64,000 bases of DNA from Paenibacillus durus (GTDB lineage: Bacteria > Bacillota > Bacilli > Paenibacillales > Paenibacillaceae), in contig NZ_CP009288.1 in assembly GCF_000756615.1 (NCBI RefSeq), positions 5,456,001-5,520,000 on the forward strand, in the 5' to 3' direction. Each line of letters begins with the position of its first letter. Position 1 is the stretch's first letter. The translations under genes and the position numbers were made by a program. Of this stretch, positions 50,593 through 59,776 are shown piece by piece. The notes below the pieces were generated by a model that made no database searches, was not told where the DNA came from, and saw only the letters and a list, made by a program, of their open reading frames with translations.

Positions 50593-52686
50593 TCAAAAAT
50601 CCTCCTTCTGAAGATAGCCTTTACTTCGGGAAATCCGGTTCATTGTCCGAATCTGCGCGCATGCGCTCCGCTGCGACCGGTTCCACTGCGCGGAAGCGAA
50701 CACAACCCGGCCCTTGGGGTCGTCCTTGGAGCGGCCTGCCCGGCCTGCCATCTGGACCAGTGAAGCCTCGTCAAAGAGCCGGTTGTCCGCATCCAGTATG
50801 AAGACATCACTTCGCGGCACGGTGACTCCCCGCTCTAGAATGGTCGTTGTGACGAGCAGGGAAATTTCCCGGCGGCGGAAGGCGGTCACCTTCCCGGCCC
50901 TTTCAGGGTCCTGTGATGAGGTTCCTTCGATAACGACGCCGGGCATAGCGCGCCGCAGGAGCTGCAGTAGCGGGTCAATCTGCGCGATGCGGGCTGCAAA
51001 CAGAAAAATCTGCGCCTTCCGTTCGAGTGACTGTCTCAGTGTTCTTAATAGCTTTAGCGGCAATCGTCCGCGCTTCAGGCAGTCGGCAACTGAGGGCATC
51101 TTCAAATGAGTCGGCACCGGAAGGGGAAAGCCGTGGAACCGGACGGGAACTCTCGCATGCGCCAGCCTTCCCCGGCGGACTTCGCGCTGCATTTGCGTAG
51201 GCGGCGTAGCTGATAAGTAGATGAAGCTTCCTCCGGGCTTGCAGGCCCCCTCGGCGGCAAACGCGAGCATGGGATCGTTATGGTAAGGAAAAGCATCCAG
51301 TTCGTCGATAATGACAAGATCGAAGGCCTGATGAAACCGCAGCAGCTGATGCGTGGTCGCGAGAGCCAGCCGGCCCTCCGCCCAGCGGTCTTGGCTGCCG
51401 CCGTAGAGCACGGCGATGCTCTCCGCCGGGAATGCCTTGGCGAGCCGGGGCGCAAGCTCCAGCACGACGTCGCGCCGCGGCGTCGCCACAAGCGCCCGCC
51501 CGCCTGCGGCGAGCACTGCCTCAAGGAGCGGGAAGATCATCTCCGTCTTCCCCGCTCCTGTCACCGCCCAGAGCAGGAACCGCTCGGGGCGGCGGACGGC
51601 GGAGCCCGCGCGCGGCTCCGCCAGGAACCCCAGCGCAGCGCCGGCAGCCTCTGCCTGCGCCGCGCTTAGCCCCCACCGGCGCATAAGCCCGGCGGGGTCC
51701 ATGGCGGCCGTGCCCTGCACGGCCGGAAGCGCTGCGCCGCGCAGCAGCAGCGCGCAAGCCCGGCTGCGCCCGAGCGCGAGGCAGGCCTCGCAGTAGGCGC
51801 AGCCGGCAAGGCCGCACGCGGCGCAGGCCGTGCGGCCCGTGGCGGCGCTGCCGCAGCGCAGGCAGCGCGGGGGCGCGGCGGCTTCGGCGCGCCGCGCGGA
51901 GCGGGCGAGCCGGGCCGCGCAGCCTGCGGCCCGGGCAAGCACGCCACCTGCTCCCTTCGCTCTCACCATTTGCCGCATACTCACTCCGTGCACCTCACGG
52001 CCCACTCCCTTCGCTCTCACCACTTGCCGCATACTCACTCCGTACACCTCACCGCCATCTCCATTCCCTCTCACAATCTGCCGCCAATCTGCACCGTGTA
52101 TCTCGCTCCTTGCTTTTCTAAGCGGAATTGGCCCGACAGCCGCTTCCAGGTGAAGCCGCCCCTGCAAATGCGCCAGCTGGGCCGCGCTTCTCCAGTGGCC
52201 TAATAGCCCGGGATAGCGCTCGGTTAGCAGCGACTCCATCTCGGATTCGAGCAGGGAGCGGCCCGGCAGCGTCTTGGCAATCCAATCTGCATCCTCCAGC
52301 AGTTTCTGTGGGGAAGGAAGTGCCTGAAGGTCCGCACCGAACAGCTTGGACTCTTTTTCCATGGCACTCACACTTCCAGCGCCAGCCTGCAAAATGCCCT
52401 TCTCATTATCCAGTTCTGTTTCCAGAACAGTCCGCGCATATTTTCTCCAATCCCCATCATTCCACTGCTCCATCTCTTTTCCGTAAAAGAAGCTTGTCCG
52501 CAGCTTTACCGCAAGGCCCAGAGGCAGGGAAGCCCCAAGGAGAATCCGTTTATCTGCCTCACTTGCTTCCCGGTTTCCTCCGCCGTATAAATGTCCCTCC
52601 CACCACAAAGCATCAACCCTTGGATCGATGGATATGCGCAGGCTCCAGCCTCCTCTTTGTTTTACCGCGTATACTGCTGCCCTCAT
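50593..52686 (-). CDS. comFA: ComFA DEAD-box DNA translocase of natural transformation
   Basis: 697 residues from the ATG at 52686 (GAGG 7 bp upstream). The C-terminal two thirds are the known enzyme: a four-cysteine zinc finger (CLRCG...CAACGLAGCAYCEAC), Walker A WAVTGAGKTEM, IIDELDAFPY as motif II, YLSATPP as motif III and ILERGVTVP/QMAGRAGR as motifs V-VI. It pulls single-stranded DNA into the cytoplasm. The N-terminal 260 residues are unusual: B. subtilis ComFA is about 460 residues in all. The extension holds an 18-residue tandem repeat and a very GC-rich, Ala/Arg-rich stretch just before the zinc finger. Confidence 0.92.
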   Translation of the reverse strand: MRAAVYAVKQRGGWSLRISIDPRVDALWWEGHLYGGGNREASEADKRILLGASLPLGLAVKLRTSFFYGKEMEQWNDGDWRKYARTVLETELDNEKGILQAGAGSVSAMEKESKLFGADLQALPSPQKLLEDADWIAKTLPGRSLLESEMESLLTERYPGLLGHWRSAAQLAHLQGRLHLEAAVGPIPLRKARSEIHGADWRQIVRGNGDGGEVYGVSMRQVVRAKGVGREVHGVSMRQMVRAKGAGGVLARAAGCAARLARSARRAEAAAPPRCLRCGSAATGRTACAACGLAGCAYCEACLALGRSRACALLLRGAALPAVQGTAAMDPAGLMRRWGLSAAQAEAAGAALGFLAEPRAGSAVRRPERFLLWAVTGAGKTEMIFPLLEAVLAAGGRALVATPRRDVVLELAPRLAKAFPAESIAVLYGGSQDRWAEGRLALATTHQLLRFHQAFDLVIIDELDAFPYHNDPMLAFAAEGACKPGGSFIYLSATPPTQMQREVRRGRLAHARVPVRFHGFPLPVPTHLKMPSVADCLKRGRLPLKLLRTLRQSLERKAQIFLFAARIAQIDPLLQLLRRAMPGVVIEGTSSQDPERAGKVTAFRRREISLLVTTTILERGVTVPRSDVFILDADNRLFDEASLVQMAGRAGRSKDDPKGRVVFASAQWNRSQRSACAQIRTMNRISRSKGYLQKEDF
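51944..52084 (-). repeat. 54-bp in-frame repeat within comFA
   Basis: Two full 54-bp units and a partial third (TCTCAC recurring at 51961, 52015 and 52069 on the plus strand) encode RQ-x-VRxxGxGxEVxGVSM. The copies differ at several bases, so the expansion is older than that in the kinase gene. Confidence 0.92.
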
Positions 52687-52828
52687 GACCACACCTCTTT
52701 TTTTAAATAAATCGTTCTATCGCTCTCACTTCACTCCAAAACGTTCTTGAACTTATACCGTTACATCCGGCCCATCTTTCATTCTCCCCAAACCTATATT
52801 CCTTGTTCCTTCCCCCCTCAGCACGCAC

Positions 52829-52866
52829 CAAAAAAGCACACTCTCCCTCTTTCGGAAAGTGTGCTT
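52829..52866 (-). terminator. Terminator of the GT2-like gene
   Basis: AAGCACACT-(T)TCC...GGA-(G)AGTGTGCTT stem, then T6 on the minus strand, about 45 bp past the stop codon at 52913. Confidence 0.9.
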
Positions 52867-52912
52867 CACCTATAACCCTGATATTGAATTGTATCCAAAA
52901 CCGGATATATTA

Positions 52913-53377
52913 CTACAAACCGCCACCTCTTGATTGACATCCCCTGCTTCCTACAGCCCGCATGAACGGCAGGGGAATTGGCTGCTCCGGGAACCGCAAG
53001 TCAATCACAGTTTCTGTATCCTGCTCCGCTGACTGCGCTTTCCTATCTTCTTGTGAATAACTGTCCTTGTACTCCGTCACCCGCAAATCCAGTGAACTAC
53101 CGCCATCCCGCAGCCCGGAAACGATCCAATTCGTCCCGTCACTCGAGCCATCGTCCATAAAGGTTACCCGCAGCCGTTTTCCCGTTAGGAAGGATTGGAG
53201 CACCATCGCGCGGATTACCCCCTCCACCACAGATTCATGATTGCGGGCAATCAGTATATAGTGGAGCCATTTTCCCGTCTCAGAGGCGGTTTCTCTCTTT
53301 CCTCGGGACTTAAGCGCATGCACACACACTACCGCAGATGCATATACAGCTCCGATCCAAATCAACTGGGCTATCAT
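52913..53377 (-). CDS. Short membrane-anchored protein resembling the start of a family 2 glycosyltransferase
   Basis: 154 residues. One N-terminal membrane helix (about 3-20) is followed by WLHYILIARNHESVVEGVIRAM and RLRVTFMDDGSSDGTNWIVSGL, which read like the first two strands and the nucleotide-binding DDGSSDGT motif of a GT2 enzyme. The acceptor half, with DxD and the catalytic Asp, is missing; the protein ends in a Ser/Gly-rich tail. It has its own terminator and stands between comFA and degU. It may be a remnant or a small regulatory protein reusing the fold. I cannot assign a function. Confidence 0.7.
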   Translation of the reverse strand: MIAQLIWIGAVYASAVVCVHALKSRGKRETASETGKWLHYILIARNHESVVEGVIRAMVLQSFLTGKRLRVTFMDDGSSDGTNWIVSGLRDGGSSLDLRVTEYKDSYSQEDRKAQSAEQDTETVIDLRFPEQPIPLPFMRAVGSRGCQSRGGGL

Positions 53378-53474
53378 GGGGATGCACCTCCTCTTATACC
53401 AACACTATATGCCGGCAAAAAAGAAGAGGTGACTGGCGCCGATTTTCGAATACTCCGCTGTATCCGGTGCTATT

Positions 53475-54197
53475 TTACAGCGTTACCCAGCCATATTTGA
53501 TCGAATTGATAACAGCTTGTGTACGGTCGTCAACTTCCATTTTTTGCAGAATGCTGCTGACATGGTTCTTAACCGTCTTTTCGCTGATAAATAAATATTC
53601 GCCAATCATCTTATTGCTCTTGCCTTCGGCCATCAACCGCAGCACTTCGGCTTCGCGGCGCGTCAGCGGATTGTTGTCCCCCGCCACAAACTTGACGCCA
53701 GCTTCCTTCACCGAAGTCTCCGCCATCGCGCCCGCTTCATTCAAATAGGTCATGCGCCGCAGCTGATTAATCAGTTTACCTGTCACTTTGGGATGGATAA
53801 ACGCATGCCCTTCGCAGACCGAACGGATGGCATTGATCAGCGACTCGGCTTCCATATCCTTGAGTAGATAACCGTTGGCGCCTTTGCGCAGCGTCTCGAA
53901 TACGTAACTTTCATCATCATGGATGGACAAAATAATCACTTTGACCTCGGGGAACATTTCCCTCAGCTTTTCCGTTGCTTCCACACCATTCTCGACCGGC
54001 ATGTTAATATCCATCAGCACGATATCCGGTTTGGTATGGTTGCAGAACTCCAGCACCTGAATGCCGTCGCCGCACTCGCCAATGACCTCAATGTCTTCCT
54101 CCATGTTTAAAATGCGCTTGAGTCCTTCTCTAAACAACTGATGATCGTCCGCCAAAAGTACTTTAATGGGTGTCTTGCCGGGATTCTGGTTTTCCAT
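53475..54197 (-). CDS. degU: Response regulator DegU
   Basis: 240 residues from the ATG at 54197 (AAGGAG 7 bp upstream); the longer open frame runs back into degS and is not used. Receiver domain with Asp63 in VLMDINMPVENG and YLLKDMEAE, then a LuxR-type HTH (about 175-235; LTRREAEVLRLMAEGKSNKMIGEYLFISEKTVKNHVSSIL). Phosphorylated DegU drives exoenzymes and represses motility, and the unphosphorylated form aids competence in B. subtilis. Four bases separate it from degS. Confidence 0.96.
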   Translation of the reverse strand: MENQNPGKTPIKVLLADDHQLFREGLKRILNMEEDIEVIGECGDGIQVLEFCNHTKPDIVLMDINMPVENGVEATEKLREMFPEVKVIILSIHDDESYVFETLRKGANGYLLKDMEAESLINAIRSVCEGHAFIHPKVTGKLINQLRRMTYLNEAGAMAETSVKEAGVKFVAGDNNPLTRREAEVLRLMAEGKSNKMIGEYLFISEKTVKNHVSSILQKMEVDDRTQAVINSIKYGWVTL

Positions 54198-54201
54198 TAC
54201 T

Positions 54202-55377
54202 TTACTCCTTTCCCTTCTCCACATTCGTTGGAATATGGATAATGATGGTTGTGCCTTCATTCTCGGCAGATTGAATTTCCATTCTTCCTTCCAGCAGTTC
54301 CACGCGTTCGCGCATTCCAACCAGTCCGAAGCTCTCTCTGTTGATCTGCTCTGCTTTCATTGCTTGCACGTTAAAGCCTATTCCGTTGTCCTTGACAACA
54401 ATTTTAATCAACTGTGCCTGATATGTAATTTCCACCAATACGTAACTGGCACAAGCATGCTTCGCGACATTGGACAGCGCCTCTTGAATTAGCCGGTACA
54501 CGGCTGCTTCCATCGCTGACGAAAGACGATGCTCCTTGCCTCTCGTTTCAAAAGAGGTTCGGATCTTGTTCTTCTCCTCATAATCATGAACATACTTGCG
54601 CAGCGTGGGGATTAGTCCTAAATCATCCAGCGCCATCGGACGTAAATTAAAAATGACTTTACGCATTTCTTCCAGGCTTGAACGTACTTGCCCTTTTAAA
54701 TCTACTATTTCGTCCTGCACCAGTCCAAATTCCTGCTTTACGAGCATTCTTTCTACAATTTCTGTTCTGAGTACCAAATTTGCCAACATTTGAGCGGGTC
54801 CATCATGAATTTCACGGGCAATCCGCTTGCGTTCCTCTTCTTGAGCCAAAATAATTTTCAGCCCGATGATTTGACGGTTTTTTGCCGATTCAACAATCCG
54901 CGTTACATGTCCCAGTTCGCCTGACAAATACTTTAGGACCACACTCATTTGCGAGCCAATTGATTCCGCCCGTTCCACCGAGTTCTCAACGCTCCGGGCC
55001 CGCTTCTGCAGCTCGTCGCGTCTGTTCCGTAAATAGGCTTCTCTTTCCCTTGCCATCATAAGCTCGAGCTGCAGCTCAGTCGCCTTTTCGTATGCGATTC
55101 GGATATCCCGTTCTGTATAACGAACAAAATCGCGGCTGACTTCCGTCAAACGGATACGGGACCGACGGTAATCCACCTCCAGTTTGTCTACCTTCTGTAA
55201 GGTTTCATCCGTCTCCTCCCTAACCCTCTGCAGTTCACTGTTGAGATTTGCCAGTTCTTCACGGGCAGTTTGCAAAATCTCAAAAATCTGGTACTTGCTG
55301 TCTTCCATTACATTGATCGTATTCTTGATCACTCGGTCAATGGCGTCGGTTTGGAATTCCACGGACAATTGCCCCAT
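54202..55377 (-). CDS. degS: Sensor histidine kinase DegS
   Basis: 391 residues, cytoplasmic, no membrane helix. The N-terminal 170 residues are the long coiled DegS sensor domain (LEVDYRRSRIRLTEVSRDFVRYTERDIRIAYEKA). HisKA_3 box with His191 in KRIAREIHDGPAQMLANLVL, then MALDDLGLIPTLRKY and the ATPase motifs IQEALSNVAKHA, VKDNGIGF and SFGLVGMRERVELLEG. All key residues are present. It phosphorylates DegU. The ATG lacks a strong ribosome site (only GACAGAA), so expression may be modest. Confidence 0.96.
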   Translation of the reverse strand: MGQLSVEFQTDAIDRVIKNTINVMEDSKYQIFEILQTAREELANLNSELQRVREETDETLQKVDKLEVDYRRSRIRLTEVSRDFVRYTERDIRIAYEKATELQLELMMAREREAYLRNRRDELQKRARSVENSVERAESIGSQMSVVLKYLSGELGHVTRIVESAKNRQIIGLKIILAQEEERKRIAREIHDGPAQMLANLVLRTEIVERMLVKQEFGLVQDEIVDLKGQVRSSLEEMRKVIFNLRPMALDDLGLIPTLRKYVHDYEEKNKIRTSFETRGKEHRLSSAMEAAVYRLIQEALSNVAKHACASYVLVEITYQAQLIKIVVKDNGIGFNVQAMKAEQINRESFGLVGMRERVELLEGRMEIQSAENEGTTIIIHIPTNVEKGKE

Positions 55378-55419
55378 TTCTGTCGAATCATATAAAGGCC
55401 GAGCCTTTATATTAACATA

Positions 55420-58149
55420 TCATGATTCGATTATAACGGTCTTCGTTTTCTGTTCCCATTTTACGGTTAATCCAAGCTGCTCTGAAACTAAACGAAGAGG
55501 GACTAAAGTCCTTCCTTGTAGGAGTATAGGCGCTACTTCGGCGCTTTGCCGTTTTCCGTTTAGGATAAACTCCTTTTTATTGACTGTAAGGTCAAGCGCT
55601 TTGGAGCCTCGAAGCACCATGATCTTACGGGTTGACGGATCCCAGGACGCGCTGCCGCCAAAAGCATCCAGCACATAACGGATCGGCACATAAGTCGTCC
55701 CATCCTTAACCAGCGGCGCCGAGTCAATGGCCTTCATCGTTCCGTTTACCGTTAATGTCTTTTGTCCGATCACCATGACCGCCGTTCGGGGCGGCAATCC
55801 CGCCTCACTGGATAGCGAAGGCATCGTGAAGGACATGTTGTCGAATGCCACGGTTCCGGTTTTGGCCCGCTCATCCTGCCCTTCCTCGACATTAACGACA
55901 TACAGCCGTTTTAGTGTTGCCGGGAATTTCATATTTGAGCCCGAAAGATCAATGTTCAATGTCTTCCATCCGGTCCAGTCGATGGTTTTAGCCAGATCCA
56001 CATAAACCGTCGCTCCGCTATTGTCCGTAAATTCGGCCCGGAGCCAGTTTAGGCTTTTATCCCCCATCACATCGAGCGTCATTGAGGTTGCCGCTGCCGG
56101 AACCTGTTTGCCCGTTGTGCCGTTAAGCTGGGCGTAGGCATACATCTTGCCTGTACCCGCTGTCATGTCATAACCAAGCGACAGCACTTTCGAGCCCGCG
56201 TGATTATCGCTGCCGTCCGTAATGGTTGCCGATCCTTGAACCCCCGAAGCATTTGTCGTAAAGGCAATTGGATAGGTAACATTTTCAAAATTCTCCCATG
56301 GGACAGCCGCTGCCTCCGTCAACACAATGACCGTGCTGAATCCGTCGTAGCGCGCGATAGCATAACCGGTCGTAACTCCCGGGTTGACCGTATTCACCGT
56401 TAGCTTTCCATCTTGCACGCTGCCCTGGAAGCCGACAAACTCCCATTTCAACGCGGAGCTCGGCACACTGATCGAAGCGCCGCTGTTCGTGACTGCGGTT
56501 ACTGGCACCGATATTACGGTTCCCTCCTTGAGCGGAGCGCTTGCTGTTCCCGGCTTCAGACTGGACAGGTCGCCACTTCCCAGCACAGTAACCGTCGTAG
56601 AGGCGTTAACCGACCCGCTTCCCGCTGTCAGAGTCGCTGTTCCCGGCTTCACCGCCGTCGCTTCGCCACCGTTAACGCTCACGCTGCCGCTGCTTGACTT
56701 CCAAGAAGGATTGCCTGAAGCAACGTCGACCGGGTTATAATACGTGTCGTAGCCTTTCAACGTATAGGCCGCTGTCTGCCCGATCAGCAGGACGCTGCTG
56801 CCGCTGATTTTGATCCCCTTTAATTCGCCCTGCGGCGCGTTCGTATAGACGCCTAGACCGTTCACAATGCTGCGCTGCTCCGTGCCGTATTCGGTATCGA
56901 ATGTAAGTGTAGTCTGCGTCTCAGCCAGCGGACGGTCAACCATCGTCGTCGAGCCGCCGCCGTCAAGGTTCAGCCCTTTATATACACCGATGCTTGTCAT
57001 AAACGATTGCAGCTCTGACAGGGACATGCCTGAGCTGTCATCATTCTTCTCTGCCGCGATGATGTACACGTAACGTCCATCCTCGGAGTATCCCAGCGCT
57101 GTTCGTGCGCGATATCCGCCGATACTGCTGACTGAACGGGAAAATGCCGTCGCTTTGCCTTTATCGACCAGTATCGTATGCCCCCCGATCATCATTTTGA
57201 GGCTGGCCGGGTCAATGGTCTCTCCTGTCACTTTTGATTGCAGCGAATACGCCGCCGTCAACGGCTGGCCAATTGCCAAATGATCGGCCACGAACTTTGC
57301 CGCTGTCCCGTGTGTCCGCAAAATATATGCCCCCGCCGGCACAGCCACCTTCAAAGCGGAATTCATGGAGATCTGCGTGATGATTCCGTTCTCAACAAGC
57401 ACCTCCGTTGGTGTAGTCGAGCTGTTCTTCGGGCGATCCTGCGCCGTCCAGGCATCCGTATAAATGTATGCTGCGTTGGCATGGCTGTAAGTGGATGTTC
57501 CGCCCTCTGGGCTATAAGCTCCCTTGTTAATCCCGGATAAGGCGAACTGTGTCCCATCTGCTGCTGTTATCGTTCCCGTGAACGCAAAATCATCGATTAC
57601 CGGCTTATTCTCTGTCGTTAGGGCAAAGGCATAAAGGCCGTTCAGCTGCGATGGTGTTGATACCAGCGTTCCTCCGGACACTTCACCTCCAATCGGAGCT
57701 CCTTCGCCGCCGGTATTGAAATAATCTCCATTTACTGCCGCCACTGCGCCTGTCTCTCTGGCCATTCCACCTGTACTCTGGCGCGTGGTCAGCTTTCCGT
57801 TCTTACCTGTCATTACATCAATGGAGACATATGGATTGTTCAGATCCACGCGAATGACATCTGCCAGACCAACTGCCTTGCTGCCGGAGCGCGTCACGGT
57901 GTATTTATATTTCAGCTTTGTGGCACCCGAGGTAATAATTTCTTCACTCACTTTAGTAGCCGTAAAAGAAGAAGCGGCCACCGCAATCGAAGCATGCCCC
58001 TGTTCAAACAGCGGGAGCTCGCCGCCGATCACCGGCATAATCCACAGTACACCCGCAAGTGAAGCCGCTATCCATTTGGGGGCTGCGTGTCCCTTATTAT
58101 TTCTTTCCTTGTCCATACTTGCCTGATCCGATGAGCAACTGCCATTCAT
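55420..58149 (-). CDS. Exported phosphodiester glycosidase (NAGPA) family protein with Ig-like and stalk domains
   Basis: About 909 residues. A signal-like helix lies about 25 residues in (WIAASLAGVLWIMPVIGG). A NAGPA/exopolysaccharide-biosynthesis-like domain spans about 90-430 (GAVAAVNGDYF; SELQSFMTSIGVYKGLNLDGGGSTTM). A BIG2-type Ig-like domain (about 440-540), a carbohydrate-binding-like beta domain (about 620-780) and a C-terminal copper-amine-oxidase-N/stalk domain (about 800-909; YVPIRYVLDAFGGSASWD, RTLVPLRLVSEQLGL) follow. It may remove capping sugar phosphates from wall or exopolysaccharide. Start: ATG at 58149 with GGGAGAG 9 bp upstream, but ATGs at 58182 and 58116 are possible. Confidence 0.82.
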   Translation of the reverse strand: MNGSCSSDQASMDKERNNKGHAAPKWIAASLAGVLWIMPVIGGELPLFEQGHASIAVAASSFTATKVSEEIITSGATKLKYKYTVTRSGSKAVGLADVIRVDLNNPYVSIDVMTGKNGKLTTRQSTGGMARETGAVAAVNGDYFNTGGEGAPIGGEVSGGTLVSTPSQLNGLYAFALTTENKPVIDDFAFTGTITAADGTQFALSGINKGAYSPEGGTSTYSHANAAYIYTDAWTAQDRPKNSSTTPTEVLVENGIITQISMNSALKVAVPAGAYILRTHGTAAKFVADHLAIGQPLTAAYSLQSKVTGETIDPASLKMMIGGHTILVDKGKATAFSRSVSSIGGYRARTALGYSEDGRYVYIIAAEKNDDSSGMSLSELQSFMTSIGVYKGLNLDGGGSTTMVDRPLAETQTTLTFDTEYGTEQRSIVNGLGVYTNAPQGELKGIKISGSSVLLIGQTAAYTLKGYDTYYNPVDVASGNPSWKSSSGSVSVNGGEATAVKPGTATLTAGSGSVNASTTVTVLGSGDLSSLKPGTASAPLKEGTVISVPVTAVTNSGASISVPSSALKWEFVGFQGSVQDGKLTVNTVNPGVTTGYAIARYDGFSTVIVLTEAAAVPWENFENVTYPIAFTTNASGVQGSATITDGSDNHAGSKVLSLGYDMTAGTGKMYAYAQLNGTTGKQVPAAATSMTLDVMGDKSLNWLRAEFTDNSGATVYVDLAKTIDWTGWKTLNIDLSGSNMKFPATLKRLYVVNVEEGQDERAKTGTVAFDNMSFTMPSLSSEAGLPPRTAVMVIGQKTLTVNGTMKAIDSAPLVKDGTTYVPIRYVLDAFGGSASWDPSTRKIMVLRGSKALDLTVNKKEFILNGKRQSAEVAPILLQGRTLVPLRLVSEQLGLTVKWEQKTKTVIIES

Positions 58150-58329
58150 TCCAAGTAACTCTCCCATCTCTTGTATTCCCATTACATAACCTGGCCTGAG
58201 AGGAAACGGCTGCGATGTCTACTTAGGGGAGGCACCCCATTTTTAGTCTACACTCTTAATAGACTAGATTCTGCTGAAAAAGTTACGAAATTGATAGAAA
58301 ATCTCTGAACTTCGTTGTTTTCGGCAAGT

Positions 58330-58384
58330 AAAAAGAGCCTTCTGCAGAGACAGTTCAATAAGACTTGTCTGTACAAAAGGCCTT
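58330..58384 (-). terminator. Probable terminator of metK
   Basis: Long imperfect stem pairing CCTTTTG and CAGACA with TGTCT and CAGAAGG, followed by GCTCTTTTT on the minus strand, about 40 bp past the metK stop. Confidence 0.6.
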
Positions 58385-58424
58385 TTTGTTCCTATACGTA
58401 GGCGCTGATCGCCTGATTATTGAG

Positions 58425-59627
58425 TTACAAACCAGCCTGCTCCCTAAGCAAAGGTGCTTTGTCGACGCGTTCCCAAGGCAAATCCAAATCCGTACGTCCG
58501 AAGTGTCCGTATGCAGCCGTCTGCTTGTAAATCGGTCTGCGCAAGTCCAGCATGGAAATAATTCCGGCAGGACGCAGGTCAAAATTACCGCGCACCAATT
58601 CCACGAGCTGATCTTCACCGATTTTGCCTGTGCCGTATGTATCGACATTAATGGAAACCGGATTAGCTACGCCAATCGCATAAGCCAGTTGAATTTCACA
58701 TTTGTCAGCCAGACCGGCAGCTACAAGATTTTTGGCCACATAACGCGCGGCATAGGCAGCTGAGCGGTCAACTTTCGTCGGATCTTTACCGGAAAAAGCG
58801 CCGCCGCCGTGACGGGCATATCCGCCATACGTATCCACAATAATTTTCCGTCCGGTCAACCCAGCATCCCCTTGCGGGCCGCCGATGACAAACCGTCCGG
58901 TAGGATTGATAAAATACTTGGTCTCACTATCCAGCAGCCCTTCAGGCACTACCGGCAAAATCACATGCTTCTTAATATCCGCCTGGATTTGTTCCAGCGT
59001 AATTTCCTCCGCATGCTGCGTGGATACAACGATCGTATCCACCCGTACAGGCTTGTCATCCTGGTATTCGATCGTAACCTGGGTTTTACCATCCGGTCTC
59101 AAATAATCCAAGGTACCGTTTTTGCGCACTTCAGCCAAACGGCGGGCAATGCGGTGGGACAAAGCAATGGGCAGCGGCATCAGTTCAGGCGTCTCATTGG
59201 TTGCAAAGCCAAACATTAACCCTTGATCTCCCGCGCCAATATTTGCGGTTTCTTCAGCAACCTGAGCAGGATCGCGATCTTCAAGAGCTGCGTTAACACC
59301 TTGAGCAATATCCGCGGATTGTTCGTTTAACGAGGTTAGTACAGCACAAGTATTGAAATCGAAGCCGTATTTGGCTCGTACATATCCGATGTCTTTAACC
59401 GTACTGCGGACAATGGAAGGAATATCCACATACTCGGACTTTGTGCTAATTTCTCCAATTACGAGGACAAGGCCGGTAGCTACCGATACCTCACAAGCTA
59501 CGCGCGCATAGGGATCGTTGGCGAGGAACGCATCCAGAACCGCATCCGAGATCTGATCGCAAATCTTGTCCGGATGTCCCTCCGTTACAGATTCTGATGT
59601 AAACAAATGACGTCCTTTAACAGGCAT
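58425..59627 (-). CDS. metK: S-adenosylmethionine synthetase
   Basis: 400 residues. Motifs: FTSESVTEGHPDKICDQISDA (ATP/Mg site), GAGDQGLMFG, and the GGGAFSGKDPTKVDRSAAY P-loop-like segment. It makes SAM from methionine and ATP. AGGAGG precedes the ATG by 8 bp. Many Bacilli control metK by an S-box riboswitch, but none is recognisable here; instead a promoter is followed at once by a terminator-like hairpin (both listed). Confidence 0.97.
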   Translation of the reverse strand: MPVKGRHLFTSESVTEGHPDKICDQISDAVLDAFLANDPYARVACEVSVATGLVLVIGEISTKSEYVDIPSIVRSTVKDIGYVRAKYGFDFNTCAVLTSLNEQSADIAQGVNAALEDRDPAQVAEETANIGAGDQGLMFGFATNETPELMPLPIALSHRIARRLAEVRKNGTLDYLRPDGKTQVTIEYQDDKPVRVDTIVVSTQHAEEITLEQIQADIKKHVILPVVPEGLLDSETKYFINPTGRFVIGGPQGDAGLTGRKIIVDTYGGYARHGGGAFSGKDPTKVDRSAAYAARYVAKNLVAAGLADKCEIQLAYAIGVANPVSINVDTYGTGKIGEDQLVELVRGNFDLRPAGIISMLDLRRPIYKQTAAYGHFGRTDLDLPWERVDKAPLLREQAGL

Positions 59628-59726
59628 GAACTCAACCTCCTATTTAATAGGTAGAAACTGCTTGGTTATTCCTTATTTTTATTCTTCTTGAGTAAAAATT
59701 CATATAAGTTCAAGGTTTAACCCTGC

Positions 59727-59760
59727 AAAAAAATCAACCTTTTCCACATGGAAAAGGTCG
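59727..59760 (-). terminator. Terminator-like hairpin in the metK leader
   Basis: ACCTTTTCC, loop ATGT, GGAAAAGGT, then GATTTTTTT on the minus strand. It lies 100 bp before metK and only about 10 bp after the expected start from the promoter at 59777-59805. Confidence 0.85.
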
Positions 59761-59776
59761 GTTTTCCTCAAATGTC

